Positions 1-5,949 of a stretch of DNA of 11,798 nt are shown in pieces. This DNA is from Candidatus Doudnabacteria bacterium RIFCSPHIGHO2_02_FULL_46_11 (GTDB taxonomy: Bacteria > Patescibacteriota > Doudnabacteria > UBA920 > 2-02-FULL-46-11): the NCBI GenBank assembly GCA_001779955.1, contig MFES01000027.1:1-11798 (forward strand), read 5' to 3'. The notes beneath the pieces are model-generated. The model worked only from the letters and a program-made list of their open reading frames with translations. It searched no databases and was not told the origin of the DNA. Within the stretch, counting starts at the first letter, position 1, and each line of letters starts with the position of its first letter. A program made the position numbers and the translations under genes.

Positions 1-33
1 TCGGACAACCCTGAAAACTCTGCGGCTGCCTAA
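1..33 (+). CDS. Possible 3' end of a plus-strand gene (partial)
   Basis: Plus-strand frame 1 is open from the window edge and reads SDNPENSAAA before TAA at 31-33. That is a plausible hydrophilic C-terminal tail. The main support is indirect: a strong plus-strand intrinsic terminator follows at 67-95, so something transcribed rightwards should end just before it. Ten residues are too few to name a family. Frame 2 also stays open, to a TAA at 38-40, so the frame choice is uncertain. The gene would be convergent with the RNase H gene. Confidence 0.35.
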   Translation, partial: SDNPENSAAA

Positions 34-36
34 ATT

Positions 37-441
37 TTAACTCAAGCCCTCATCTATAGCTTCATTAACAAGACTGTCGGCAGTCTTGTTTTTTTCGCGT
101 AAAACATGTTTAAACGAAATCGATTTGAATTTATTTTTAAGCTTCAAGACTTCGGCCACTAACGGCTGAATGTCGGGATGTTTTATCTTGTATAAGCCGC
201 TAAGTTGCTTTACGACAAGCTCGCTATCGAGAAAGCACTCGACTGCTTGATAACCTTTTAGCTCGGCGATTCTTAAGCCCTCAATTAAGGCCAAGTATTC
301 CGCCTGATTATTGGTTTTTTCTCCTAAAAACTTTTTGAACCTGAAAATCTCCTCGCCACTTTCGTCAAAAGCAACGCCGCCTACCCCTGCCGGCCCCGGA
401 TTATTCCTCGATCCGCCGTCTGTATATAAATTAATTTTCAT
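37..441 (-). CDS. rnhA: Ribonuclease HI
   Basis: This protein hydrolyses the RNA strand of RNA-DNA hybrids, as in R-loops and primer remnants, in the cytoplasm. It has 134 residues and consists only of the RNase H fold. The N-terminal TDGGSRNNPGPAG block carries the first catalytic Asp (D8). NNQAEYLAL gives E48, FLDSELVV gives D72, and H112 with D122 lies in the HVLREKNKTADSLV block, so the DEDD set is complete. It is shorter than the 155-residue E. coli enzyme. The start ATG (439-441) overlaps the end of the upstream cyclase gene by 11 bp, which points to cotranscription with cyclase and recJ. No Shine-Dalgarno is evident. The 3' coding end doubles as a terminator for a convergent plus-strand gene. 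The family assignment is firm; type I RNase H paralogs of this short form are common, so a second copy could exist elsewhere. Confidence 0.93.
   Translation of the reverse strand: MKINLYTDGGSRNNPGPAGVGGVAFDESGEEIFRFKKFLGEKTNNQAEYLALIEGLRIAELKGYQAVECFLDSELVVKQLSGLYKIKHPDIQPLVAEVLKLKNKFKSISFKHVLREKNKTADSLVNEAIDEGLS
67..95 (+). terminator. Intrinsic terminator for a rightward transcript, inside the RNase H coding region
   Basis: A perfect 10-bp stem (67-76 paired with 81-90) closes a four-base TCGG loop and is followed on the plus strand by a T run (89-95, its first two bases also pairing in the stem). The minus-strand complement has no T run on its other side, so the signal is directional. It suits the gene that appears to end at 33, and it lies within the last codons of the convergent RNase H gene. 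Confidence 0.7.
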
Positions 442-1054
442 ATCGTGCGATTACCCTAGCTAACGCCGCTTCGGCGTCTATCTTTACGGGCAGGGCTATT
501 ACTTCAAAATCATTAATCTCTAAAAGTTCACCTAGGTTGGTCAAATTCTCAATTATTAATACATTATGGCCAAGCAAAATTTTATGTACGTTATATGGCT
601 CCTTATCGGGACTTGGGGTGTCGGTACCAAGCATTTTTATTCCAAGCTCAACCATTTTTTTGGCAAAGTTTTCATCTATAACAGGAAAGTCGGTAAAATA
701 ATGAGGATCATCATATTTGTCAGAAAACCCCGTAAAAACAAGGACGATATCGCCAGCCTTTATTATTTTTTCCTTAAACAAGTCGGCGGTTATGATCTTA
801 ACTCCTCTTGCGTCAACTATTACGCCCCGGCCAATAAATTTTTCCGGAGATACACTATCTATACGTTGGCCATCGGCAATCATATGAAGCGGCGCATCAA
901 TATGCGTGCCGACGTGCATCCCAGAATTTAACTGAAAATACGTATAACCGTTTTTCGCTAAATCGCGAGTTTGATAAAGCTCGGGAGGAGTATCGCCGGG
1001 GTAAACCGGCATGTTTTCCTTAAAAGTATGAGTCAGATCAACTATTTTGCTCAT
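431..1054 (-). CDS. Cyclase family metal-dependent hydrolase (kynurenine formamidase-like)
   Basis: A 207-residue protein of the cyclase/KynB fold (Pfam Cyclase, PF04199), typically a metal-dependent amide or ester hydrolase. The diagnostic HxGTHxDAPxH motif is present as H47-V-G-T-H51-I-D53-A-P-L-H57. The N-terminal VDLTHTFKENMPVYPGD block and a later GTDTPSPD block also fit the family. There is no signal peptide. The start ATG overlaps the recJ end by 17 bp and the stop overlaps rnhA by 11 bp, so it sits in the middle of a DNA-metabolism operon. Known family members act on N-formylkynurenine or other amides and cyclic esters. Nothing here suggests tryptophan breakdown, so the substrate is unknown and I give no gene symbol. 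The fold is secure; the function is not. Confidence 0.85.
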   Translation of the reverse strand: MSKIVDLTHTFKENMPVYPGDTPPELYQTRDLAKNGYTYFQLNSGMHVGTHIDAPLHMIADGQRIDSVSPEKFIGRGVIVDARGVKIITADLFKEKIIKAGDIVLVFTGFSDKYDDPHYFTDFPVIDENFAKKMVELGIKMLGTDTPSPDKEPYNVHKILLGHNVLIIENLTNLGELLEINDFEVIALPVKIDAEAALARVIARYEN

Positions 1055-2804
1055 TTTTTCGCCAATCGATTAATTTCAATTGCACTCGCCTGTTACCGTT
1101 CCATTCATCGGCTAAAAGTTCGCCTACCATATCTATTGTATCACCAATTTTTAAAGCCTTAGCCAAGTACCCCTTGGAAAAAGCAATTCCGCGCAATCGC
1201 GCGGGAATATTCGAGTGCGACAAAACAAATTGCACATGCTTGCCCTCGTTGCCCACCGCCCGCATATCGGCAATTTTCAAACCCTTAAAAAGAAAGTGCG
1301 GGCGGGGATTGCCCTGCCCGAACGGCGACAAAGATTCTATTTTATCGGAAAACTCAACCGTAAATTCCGACGGATCAGATAATTCAGCGTCAATATTCAA
1401 ACTTGGAACTAAATTAGCCTCGGCAAATTTTACCTCGGCAAAGCCGAGCAAGGTATTGTAAAAAGCCTCTACTTTTGAATTCTCCACGGTAAATCCCGCC
1501 GCAGCGTCATGCCCGCCGAATTTTAAGGCATGCTCTCCGGCATACTCTAGGGCTTCTATAATACTAAACCCCGGAATGCTTCTGGCTGAACCGGTGGTAA
1601 AATCATTATCCTCGGAACCAATAAGCACCGGCCGATAAAATTCCTCGCTTAATTTTCCGGCGACCAAACCGACGATGCCTTTGGGCCAGGCCGGACTTTT
1701 GGCAAAAAGTAAAACCTTATCCTTGCTCTCGCCTTCTAATTGCTCTCGCGCTTCAGACATTATGCTTTCAGTAAGCTGCTGTCTTTTTCGATTTAAGTTT
1801 TCAAGCTGGGTCGCTAAATCTGCCGCCTCCAAATTATCTTGAGTTAGTAAGAGTTTTAAGGCAATGTCGGCGTGAGCAAGGCGCCCGGCGGCATTTATGC
1901 GAGGCGCAATTTGAAAACCGATTGTTCCCGAAGAAAAACCCTTCTCCGCCGCCCCGGAAACCGATAAAAGCGCCTTTAAACCGGGCCAGCGAGTTTGCGC
2001 CAAAACCTTAAGGCCATACTTTACCAAAATCCTATTTTCACCCATCAGGCTCTGGCAATCGGCCACGGTACCGATCGCCACTAAATCCAAAAGCCACTTT
2101 TCGAACCCCTGGGGAATATCTTTTCGCAAGTCCCCGGCTCGCGAGAGCAATCCTTGAACAAACTTAAAAGCCACCCCGACTCCGGTTAAATCTTTAAACG
2201 GATAGATACTATCAGGGCGCTGCTGGTTTATGACCGCAACGGCTTGAGGGATAATTTCCGGCCCTGCCCCTCGTAGCCCGCTACCAGCGGACGAAGTGGG
2301 GACATGGTGATGATCGGTTATAACAACATCAACACCTAATGATTTTGCCACCTCGACCTCATCAACTGCGGTAACGCCGCAGTCAACGGTAATAATTAAT
2401 TTTGTACCACGCTTAGCGATTTCTTTTATGGCTTCCGCATTTACGCCGTACCCTTCGGCAAAACGGTCAGGGATATAATAATCCACCTCCGCGCCAAGCG
2501 CGCGGAGGGCGCGAATCATAACAGCCGCCGCGGTTACCGCGTCTGCATCATAGTCGGCGTAAATTGTAAGCTTTTGTTTATTTTTTATTGCATCCAAAGT
2601 GCACTCTATGCCCTTTTCCATATCAGGCAACAAAAAGGGATCATAAATCGTATTTTCGTATTGCGGATCAAGAAAAAACTGTATTTCTTCTCGGCTTTTT
2701 AGATTGCGATTAAAAAGCACTTGCAAAAGTGCTTTGGGAATGTCGGGAAACTCTCTTATCACATTATCGGAAATTTGGTCCTTTAGAATCCACTTCTTTG
2801 GCAT
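1038..2804 (-). CDS. recJ: Single-stranded-DNA-specific exonuclease RecJ
   Basis: This is a 5'-3' single-strand DNA exonuclease of recombination and mismatch repair, 588 residues long. The DHH domain shows YADYDADAV (Asp at 84, 86 and 88; the usual form is DYDVDG), VDCG (D141), DHH (164-166) and VAIGTVADC (242-250). RINAAGRL lies near 302. The DHHA1 domain has GSARSI (405-410) and FGGHDAAAG (429-437). A C-terminal OB-fold begins near 468 and contains SPFGQGNPRPHF. Between DHH and the conserved AVAVIN block there are about 12 extra residues (roughly 169-180), encoded by a palindrome at 2267-2301. It is the first gene of a recJ-cyclase-rnhA operon and its TGA lies inside the cyclase gene. No Shine-Dalgarno is close to the ATG. 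The reading frame is intact and the catalytic set is complete, so I expect an active enzyme. Confidence 0.95.
   Translation of the reverse strand: MPKKWILKDQISDNVIREFPDIPKALLQVLFNRNLKSREEIQFFLDPQYENTIYDPFLLPDMEKGIECTLDAIKNKQKLTIYADYDADAVTAAAVMIRALRALGAEVDYYIPDRFAEGYGVNAEAIKEIAKRGTKLIITVDCGVTAVDEVEVAKSLGVDVVITDHHHVPTSSAGSGLRGAGPEIIPQAVAVINQQRPDSIYPFKDLTGVGVAFKFVQGLLSRAGDLRKDIPQGFEKWLLDLVAIGTVADCQSLMGENRILVKYGLKVLAQTRWPGLKALLSVSGAAEKGFSSGTIGFQIAPRINAAGRLAHADIALKLLLTQDNLEAADLATQLENLNRKRQQLTESIMSEAREQLEGESKDKVLLFAKSPAWPKGIVGLVAGKLSEEFYRPVLIGSEDNDFTTGSARSIPGFSIIEALEYAGEHALKFGGHDAAAGFTVENSKVEAFYNTLLGFAEVKFAEANLVPSLNIDAELSDPSEFTVEFSDKIESLSPFGQGNPRPHFLFKGLKIADMRAVGNEGKHVQFVLSHSNIPARLRGIAFSKGYLAKALKIGDTIDMVGELLADEWNGNRRVQLKLIDWRKNEQNS
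2267..2301. repeat. Palindromic element within recJ coding sequence
   Basis: A 35-nt interrupted palindrome: CCCC (2267-2270) pairs with GGGG (2298-2301), TCGT (2271-2274) with ACGA (2291-2294), and CCGCT (2278-2282) with AGCGG (2286-2290), giving 13 pairs with two small bulges. It encodes RecJ residues 169-180, a Gly/Ser-rich stretch that RecJ proteins normally lack at this site between the DHH motif and the next strand. The match between palindrome and extra residues suggests an inserted repeat element. It could also be a chance structure in GC-rich loop sequence. Confidence 0.55.
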
Positions 2805-2936
2805 CCCGAAAAAAAATACCTTACATTTATTACTTATTACGATAGTTTATCCCGGCAGTAATCATTCCTGGCTTAAACGAATTTATATAATTTCTAACGG
2901 GATAAATCTCTTTAATTTTATCAAAATTTGCGGAAT
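2805..2936 (-). other. Leader region of the recJ operon, no clear promoter
   Basis: This AT-rich spacer lies between the terminator of the 3005-3604 gene and the recJ start. It must contain the recJ promoter if the terminator works, but I see only weak candidates (a TATATAAA stretch on the minus strand without a matching -35). A perfect 9-bp inverted repeat, TTTATCCCG at 2846-2854 and CGGGATAAA at 2898-2906, flanks a 43-bp spacer. Two tandem 7-mers (GTAATAA, minus strand) occupy 2827-2840. No coding potential is seen. Confidence 0.4.
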
Positions 2937-2971
2937 CAGAAAACCGGCCCCGCAACTGCGGCGGGGCCGGT
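2937..2971 (-). terminator. GC-rich intrinsic terminator of the orphan membrane-protein gene
   Basis: A perfect 11-bp stem, ACCGGCCCCGC (2943-2953) against GCGGGGCCGGT (2961-2971), has a 7-nt loop and is followed on the minus strand by TTTTCTG. It starts about 33 nt after the stop of the 3005-3604 gene. The T tract is short but the stem is very strong. On the plus strand no T run follows, so it acts leftward. Confidence 0.7.
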
Positions 2972-3004
2972 CTCGTTCGAAAGAAAGTTTTGGTTAAACA
3001 CGCC

Positions 3005-3604
3005 CTACGCCGATAGATATCGGGCGTGTACAGCCAAACTCTGGATGTGCAGATCGATGGGACAGTCACCCTGGTACTTCCACCCCGGGATGACAATCTC
3101 GCGACCCTCTTCGATTGCACGGTCTAGGTCTGCGCGACACAGAAGCCCTGCGTACCAGAGAGCCAGCGCGTCACTAGGACTGATGCCGGCGCGTATCAAC
3201 TCCATTCCGGGTTCCCACAGATTCGAAATCTGATAGAGCACCTGCATGCCCGCCTGCGGATCATCCCTATTCGGATCCTCGCTCAACCCGTGGACGATCA
3301 AGATACTTCCGTCGATGATCCGCCAATAGAGTCCCTCCGAGGGCCCTCTGGCTGTGTACTCCCCGGGTTCTTGAGGCTTCCGTCGCGAGCGCTTCTGCAC
3401 CGCTCGGAACGCGGCGCCGCCTATCAACAAGGCAACAACCGCGATCAGGCTCCATCCGGCGTTGATTAAGGCCCATAGGCCCTCCTCGCCGCCCTTGCTC
3501 GCGCGGAGCAGTGTAACCAAACCAACAAAAACCACGACCACGACCAGGGCCTGAAAGGCCATTCGCCCCAGATTGAGGCTTTCTGCAGCGCGTTCGTTGC
3601 TCAT
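3005..3604 (-). CDS. Unrecognised protein with two N-terminal membrane helices
   Basis: I do not recognise this 199-residue protein. It has two hydrophobic segments, about residues 15-33 and 47-65, then a basic patch KRSRRK (71-76) and a Pro-rich linker. A soluble C-terminal domain of about 115 residues follows, rich in Trp and Asp/Glu. The positive patch after the second helix suggests that the soluble domain is cytoplasmic (inference). It has its own consensus promoter, a 5'-UTR hairpin, a strong Shine-Dalgarno and a terminator, so it is a one-gene unit. GC is about 60% in sampled lines against about 45% in neighbours, and the third positions are GC-rich. The coding frame is supported by the ribosome binding site and by the membrane-like pattern. 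Foreign origin is possible, but no integrase, repeats or att site flank it. Confidence 0.8.
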   Translation of the reverse strand: MSNERAAESLNLGRMAFQALVVVVVFVGLVTLLRASKGGEEGLWALINAGWSLIAVVALLIGGAAFRAVQKRSRRKPQEPGEYTARGPSEGLYWRIIDGSILIVHGLSEDPNRDDPQAGMQVLYQISNLWEPGMELIRAGISPSDALALWYAGLLCRADLDRAIEEGREIVIPGWKYQGDCPIDLHIQSLAVHARYLSA

Positions 3605-3608
3605 TGCT

Positions 3609-3613
3609 CCTCC
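3609..3613 (-). promoter_or_regulatory. Strong Shine-Dalgarno before the orphan gene
   Basis: GGAGG on the minus strand lies four bases before the ATG at 3602-3604 and fixes that start. It is unusual here: none of the glycolytic genes nor recJ shows a comparable site at normal spacing. Confidence 0.75.
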
Positions 3614-3636
3614 AGAGAGCAGGTTTTAGAGTGATT

Positions 3637-3660
3637 GTTCTACGGAAAAGCCCGTAGAAC
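3637..3660 (-). ncRNA. 5'-UTR hairpin of the orphan gene
   Basis: A perfect 9-bp stem (GTTCTACGG 3637-3645 against CCGTAGAAC 3652-3660) with a 6-nt loop begins within a few bases of the predicted transcription start near 3665 and ends 32 nt before the ATG. It is not followed by a T run on the minus strand, so it is more likely a 5' stabilising or regulatory structure than an attenuator. It is too small for any riboswitch class I know. Confidence 0.6.
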
Positions 3661-3671
3661 TGCTATCTACT

Positions 3672-3700
3672 ATTATACTCCTTTTTATCAAGTTTGTCAA
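3672..3700 (-). promoter_or_regulatory. Perfect consensus sigma70 promoter of the orphan gene
   Basis: On the minus strand TTGACA (3695-3700) and TATAAT (3672-3677) are separated by exactly 17 bp. The predicted start is near 3665, giving a 5' UTR of about 60 nt. The terminator of the glycolytic operon lies immediately upstream (3704-3725), so the unit is insulated from readthrough. Confidence 0.88.
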
Positions 3701-3703
3701 TAT

Positions 3704-3725
3704 AAAAACCGCTAATGCGGTTTTT
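3704..3725 (-). terminator. Bidirectional intrinsic terminator ending the glycolytic operon
   Basis: AAAAACCGC (3704-3712) pairs with GCGGTTTTT (3717-3725) around a TAAT loop. T runs lie on both strands. For the minus strand it closes the operon about 145 nt after the gpmI stop. The plus-strand function is probably incidental. Confidence 0.75.
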
Positions 3726-3780
3726 TCCTTTTAGCCCCTACTTAAAAAAGTAAGAGCTGGCAGGTTTTGGAAAATTTCGC

Positions 3781-3824
3781 GCCCCGACGCTCTGGTCGGG
3801 GCACCGACACGAAGTCGTCGGTGC
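3781..3824. repeat. Double hairpin after gpmI
   Basis: Two GC-rich hairpins sit side by side and share two bases: GCCCCGAC/GTCGGGGC (3781-3788 with 3795-3802) and GCACCGAC/GTCGGTGC (3801-3808 with 3817-3824). CCGAC and GTCGG modules alternate. Neither is followed by a T run in either direction, so they are not classical terminators. They may form a 3'-UTR structure or belong to a dispersed palindromic repeat. The 7-mer ACGAAGT is shared with the palindrome in recJ. Confidence 0.6.
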
Positions 3825-3869
3825 AGGAGGCAGTTTATTCTGGTTTTTCGAGCAACAGCCTGCGACTAT

Positions 3870-5423
3870 CTATATTTCTATCACCTTCCCTGTCATCGCC
3901 ATCGGTACCTCAATGCCAAGCCCTGACAAAACCGTAGGCGCAATATCCGGCAAAATTCCTTCCGGCACAATTCCGGCAAGCGTATATAAATTTATATTGC
4001 TTTTTTCCGTGAAACGCAAATCATCGGCGTAAAAAATTAGAGGAACGGGATTGGTGCTGTGTTCGGTATCTACTTCGCCGCTCGTGATATTGACCATCTG
4101 CTCGCAGTTGCCGTGGTCAGCGGTAATCATTAGGAGCGCGCCTGCGTCTGACGCGGCCTCGGCCAGCCGCTGGAGGGATTGATCAAGAGTGAGTACGGCC
4201 TTTTTAACCGCGTCCAAATCACCGGTATGCCCCACCATGTCGCCGTTGGCGTAATTGACCAAAATAAAACTGTCATCAGATTCTCTTATTCGCTTGACCA
4301 CTTCATCGGTCAGGGGCTTGGCCGACATTTCCGGAACATCAACGTAATTTTTTATGTTTGCCTCCGGAGATTTAACAATGAAGCGCTCCTCTCCCGGCCA
4401 CGGCTCATGCCTATGCCCGTTGAAAAAGAAAGTTACGTGCGCGAATTTCTCGCTTTCCGCAGCGTGAAATTGCTTTAGTCCCTTGTTGCTGATAATTTCG
4501 GACAAGGTATCTTTTATCTCAAGCGGCGGAAAGGCCACTTGAGCTGCGAGTGTAGGGCTGTAAGCGGTCATGGTGGCGACCTTCACTTTAGGCGCGCGTT
4601 CAAAAAACATCTTGACCAGCTGAATCATGCGGTCATTGCGGTAGTTGAAAAATATTGCGGCATCGCCCTCGTGAACAAGCCCCCTGGCAAAATCGCCTTT
4701 ATCGACAATTACCGAAGGCGGTATCATTTCATCAGTCATGCCGTTTTGATATCTTTGCTCAAGCGCTTCGGAAGCGCTTAAAAATTTATCCCCTTGCCCA
4801 AAAACTATGGCGTTTATGGCCGCCTCGGTTTGCTTTAAATGAAGGCCGCGATCCATGGCGTAAAAACGCCCCGTAACCGAAGCGACCGACACTTCTTGCC
4901 ATTCTTCGATTTTCTTTTCGATATTTTTTACTGAAGCGATGGCTGTCTTGGCCGGCGAGTCGCGGCCGTCGCTGAACAAATGCAAGGCGATTTTTTTTAC
5001 GCCCAGATTTCTGGCCATCTCAATGAGGGCGTAAAGATGCTGCTCGTAAGCATGGATGGTCCCGGTGCCAATAAGGCCGGCCAGGTGGAGCGTACTGCGG
5101 TTATCGATGGCCTGCCGCATGGCGCCCAAAAGGGCCGGGTTGCTCTGAAAACTACCGTCCATGATTGACATATTTATGCGAGGCAACTCCTGGATAACCA
5201 CCCGACCGGCGCCCATATTCAGATGTCCGACTTCGGAATTGCCTTTTTCGCCCCAGGGCAGACCCACGGCCGGGCCCGATGCCTGTATTACCTTGGTTGG
5301 ATAAAAACTTATAAGTTCCTGAAAAAATTTGAGGTTAGCGGAACTTACGGCATTGCCGTTTGACGGGCTGGCCACGCCAAAGCCGTCCAACACGGCCAAG
5401 ATAATTTTTGAATACTTGCGCAT
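3870..5423 (-). CDS. gpmI: 2,3-bisphosphoglycerate-independent phosphoglycerate mutase
   Basis: Interconverts 3- and 2-phosphoglycerate through a phosphoserine, with two metal ions (usually Mn2+). The 517 residues match the usual family length. LAVLDGFG holds metal ligand D13 and GNSEVGHLNMGAG the nucleophile S63. The substrate-binding insertion domain shows GTIHAYEQH, LFSDGRDSP, TGRFYAMDR and FNYRNDRMIQ. The phosphatase domain resumes with HVTFFFNG, NGDMVGHTG (D395, H399), TADHGN (D436, H437) and H455 in TEHSTNPVP. All key metal and catalytic residues are present. It is the last gene of the glycolytic operon and starts four bases after the pilin-like gene with no Shine-Dalgarno, so translation probably depends on coupling. 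The order eno then gpmI inverts the reaction order. Confidence 0.96.
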   Translation of the reverse strand: MRKYSKIILAVLDGFGVASPSNGNAVSSANLKFFQELISFYPTKVIQASGPAVGLPWGEKGNSEVGHLNMGAGRVVIQELPRINMSIMDGSFQSNPALLGAMRQAIDNRSTLHLAGLIGTGTIHAYEQHLYALIEMARNLGVKKIALHLFSDGRDSPAKTAIASVKNIEKKIEEWQEVSVASVTGRFYAMDRGLHLKQTEAAINAIVFGQGDKFLSASEALEQRYQNGMTDEMIPPSVIVDKGDFARGLVHEGDAAIFFNYRNDRMIQLVKMFFERAPKVKVATMTAYSPTLAAQVAFPPLEIKDTLSEIISNKGLKQFHAAESEKFAHVTFFFNGHRHEPWPGEERFIVKSPEANIKNYVDVPEMSAKPLTDEVVKRIRESDDSFILVNYANGDMVGHTGDLDAVKKAVLTLDQSLQRLAEAASDAGALLMITADHGNCEQMVNITSGEVDTEHSTNPVPLIFYADDLRFTEKSNINLYTLAGIVPEGILPDIAPTVLSGLGIEVPMAMTGKVIEI

Positions 5424-5427
5424 AGCT

Positions 5428-5949
5428 TTATTGACGTGCGTTATTACCCATAGTTACGGTGCCGGCATAATTTTCAATAGCGCCCGTGCAAAGTGTCACA
5501 CCCGGTGAACCAGGATTAGCACCCTCCGGCCGGTAAACAATTTCATACCACTGAAGGGCGCAGCCTCCGCCGCTCGAACTGTAAGCATAAGAGTAGCTTG
5601 GCGGACTTGCCAACCCAGGCCAACCGGTCGGTGTATTAAGCGGGTCCTTGGGTAAAGGTGAAATATAAGGAGCAAGTTGAGTAGCCAGAGTATCCCAACC
5701 GGGGTTATTACTATTGAGCCAATTAGCGTTAGGCAGACCGCTCCAATAACCTGACGCGGGGTAGGTTTTATAATCCTGATAATAAAGCTCAATGGCAGTA
5801 ATGATTTGACCGATGTCGGCGGCCCGCCGGGCGTCGCGCGCTTTAATTCTTGTACGCGCAACGCTGACGGTAATAAGTCCGCTAATCGTGCCAATAATGA
5901 TAAGAACGATCATCATTTCGGCCAATGTGAAACCTCTTGAACGTTTCAT
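5428..5949 (-). CDS. Type IV pilin-like / pseudopilin protein
   Basis: A 173-residue prepilin with a class III signal: KRSRG then FTLAEMMIVLIIIG, predicted cleavage after G6, F7 as the methylated first residue and E11 as the +5 glutamate. One hydrophobic helix (about 8-30) is followed by the ARDARRAADIGQIITAIELY helix. LPKDPLN (99-105) resembles the conserved segment of GspG-type major pseudopilins. C130 and C154 could form a C-terminal disulfide loop. Processing would need a PilD-type peptidase, not in this window. Its ATG overlaps the eno TGA as ATGA and gpmI begins four bases after its stop, so it is embedded in the glycolytic operon with coupled translation. Whether it builds a pilus for DNA uptake, attachment or secretion cannot be told. 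The family is secure, the partner system unknown. Confidence 0.92.
   Translation of the reverse strand: MKRSRGFTLAEMMIVLIIIGTISGLITVSVARTRIKARDARRAADIGQIITAIELYYQDYKTYPASGYWSGLPNANWLNSNNPGWDTLATQLAPYISPLPKDPLNTPTGWPGLASPPSYSYAYSSSGGGCALQWYEIVYRPEGANPGSPGVTLCTGAIENYAGTVTMGNNARQ

Noticed and set aside
2486..2508. Perfect 9-bp hairpin inside recJ
   Set aside because: It encodes the ordinary RALRALGAEVDYY segment at normal family length, so the pairing follows from Arg/Ala/Gly codons and is not an insertion.
3267..3476. Minus-strand 69-residue frame inside the orphan gene
   Set aside because: It is an alternative frame of a GC-rich gene with no ribosome site; the membrane-protein frame has the Shine-Dalgarno and the hydrophobic pattern.
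2940..3711. Short AAAACCG repeats at both ends of the orphan unit as a target-site duplication
   Set aside because: Seven A-rich bases within two terminators are easily due to chance, and no transposase or longer terminal repeat supports a mobile element.
4762..4780. Hairpin in gpmI made of two AAGCGCTT copies
   Set aside because: It encodes a normal SASEALEQ stretch and has no terminator context on the coding strand.
5496..5894. 132-residue frame overlapping the pilin gene
   Set aside because: The pilin frame has a complete class III signal and coupling to eno; this frame is a shadow without motifs.
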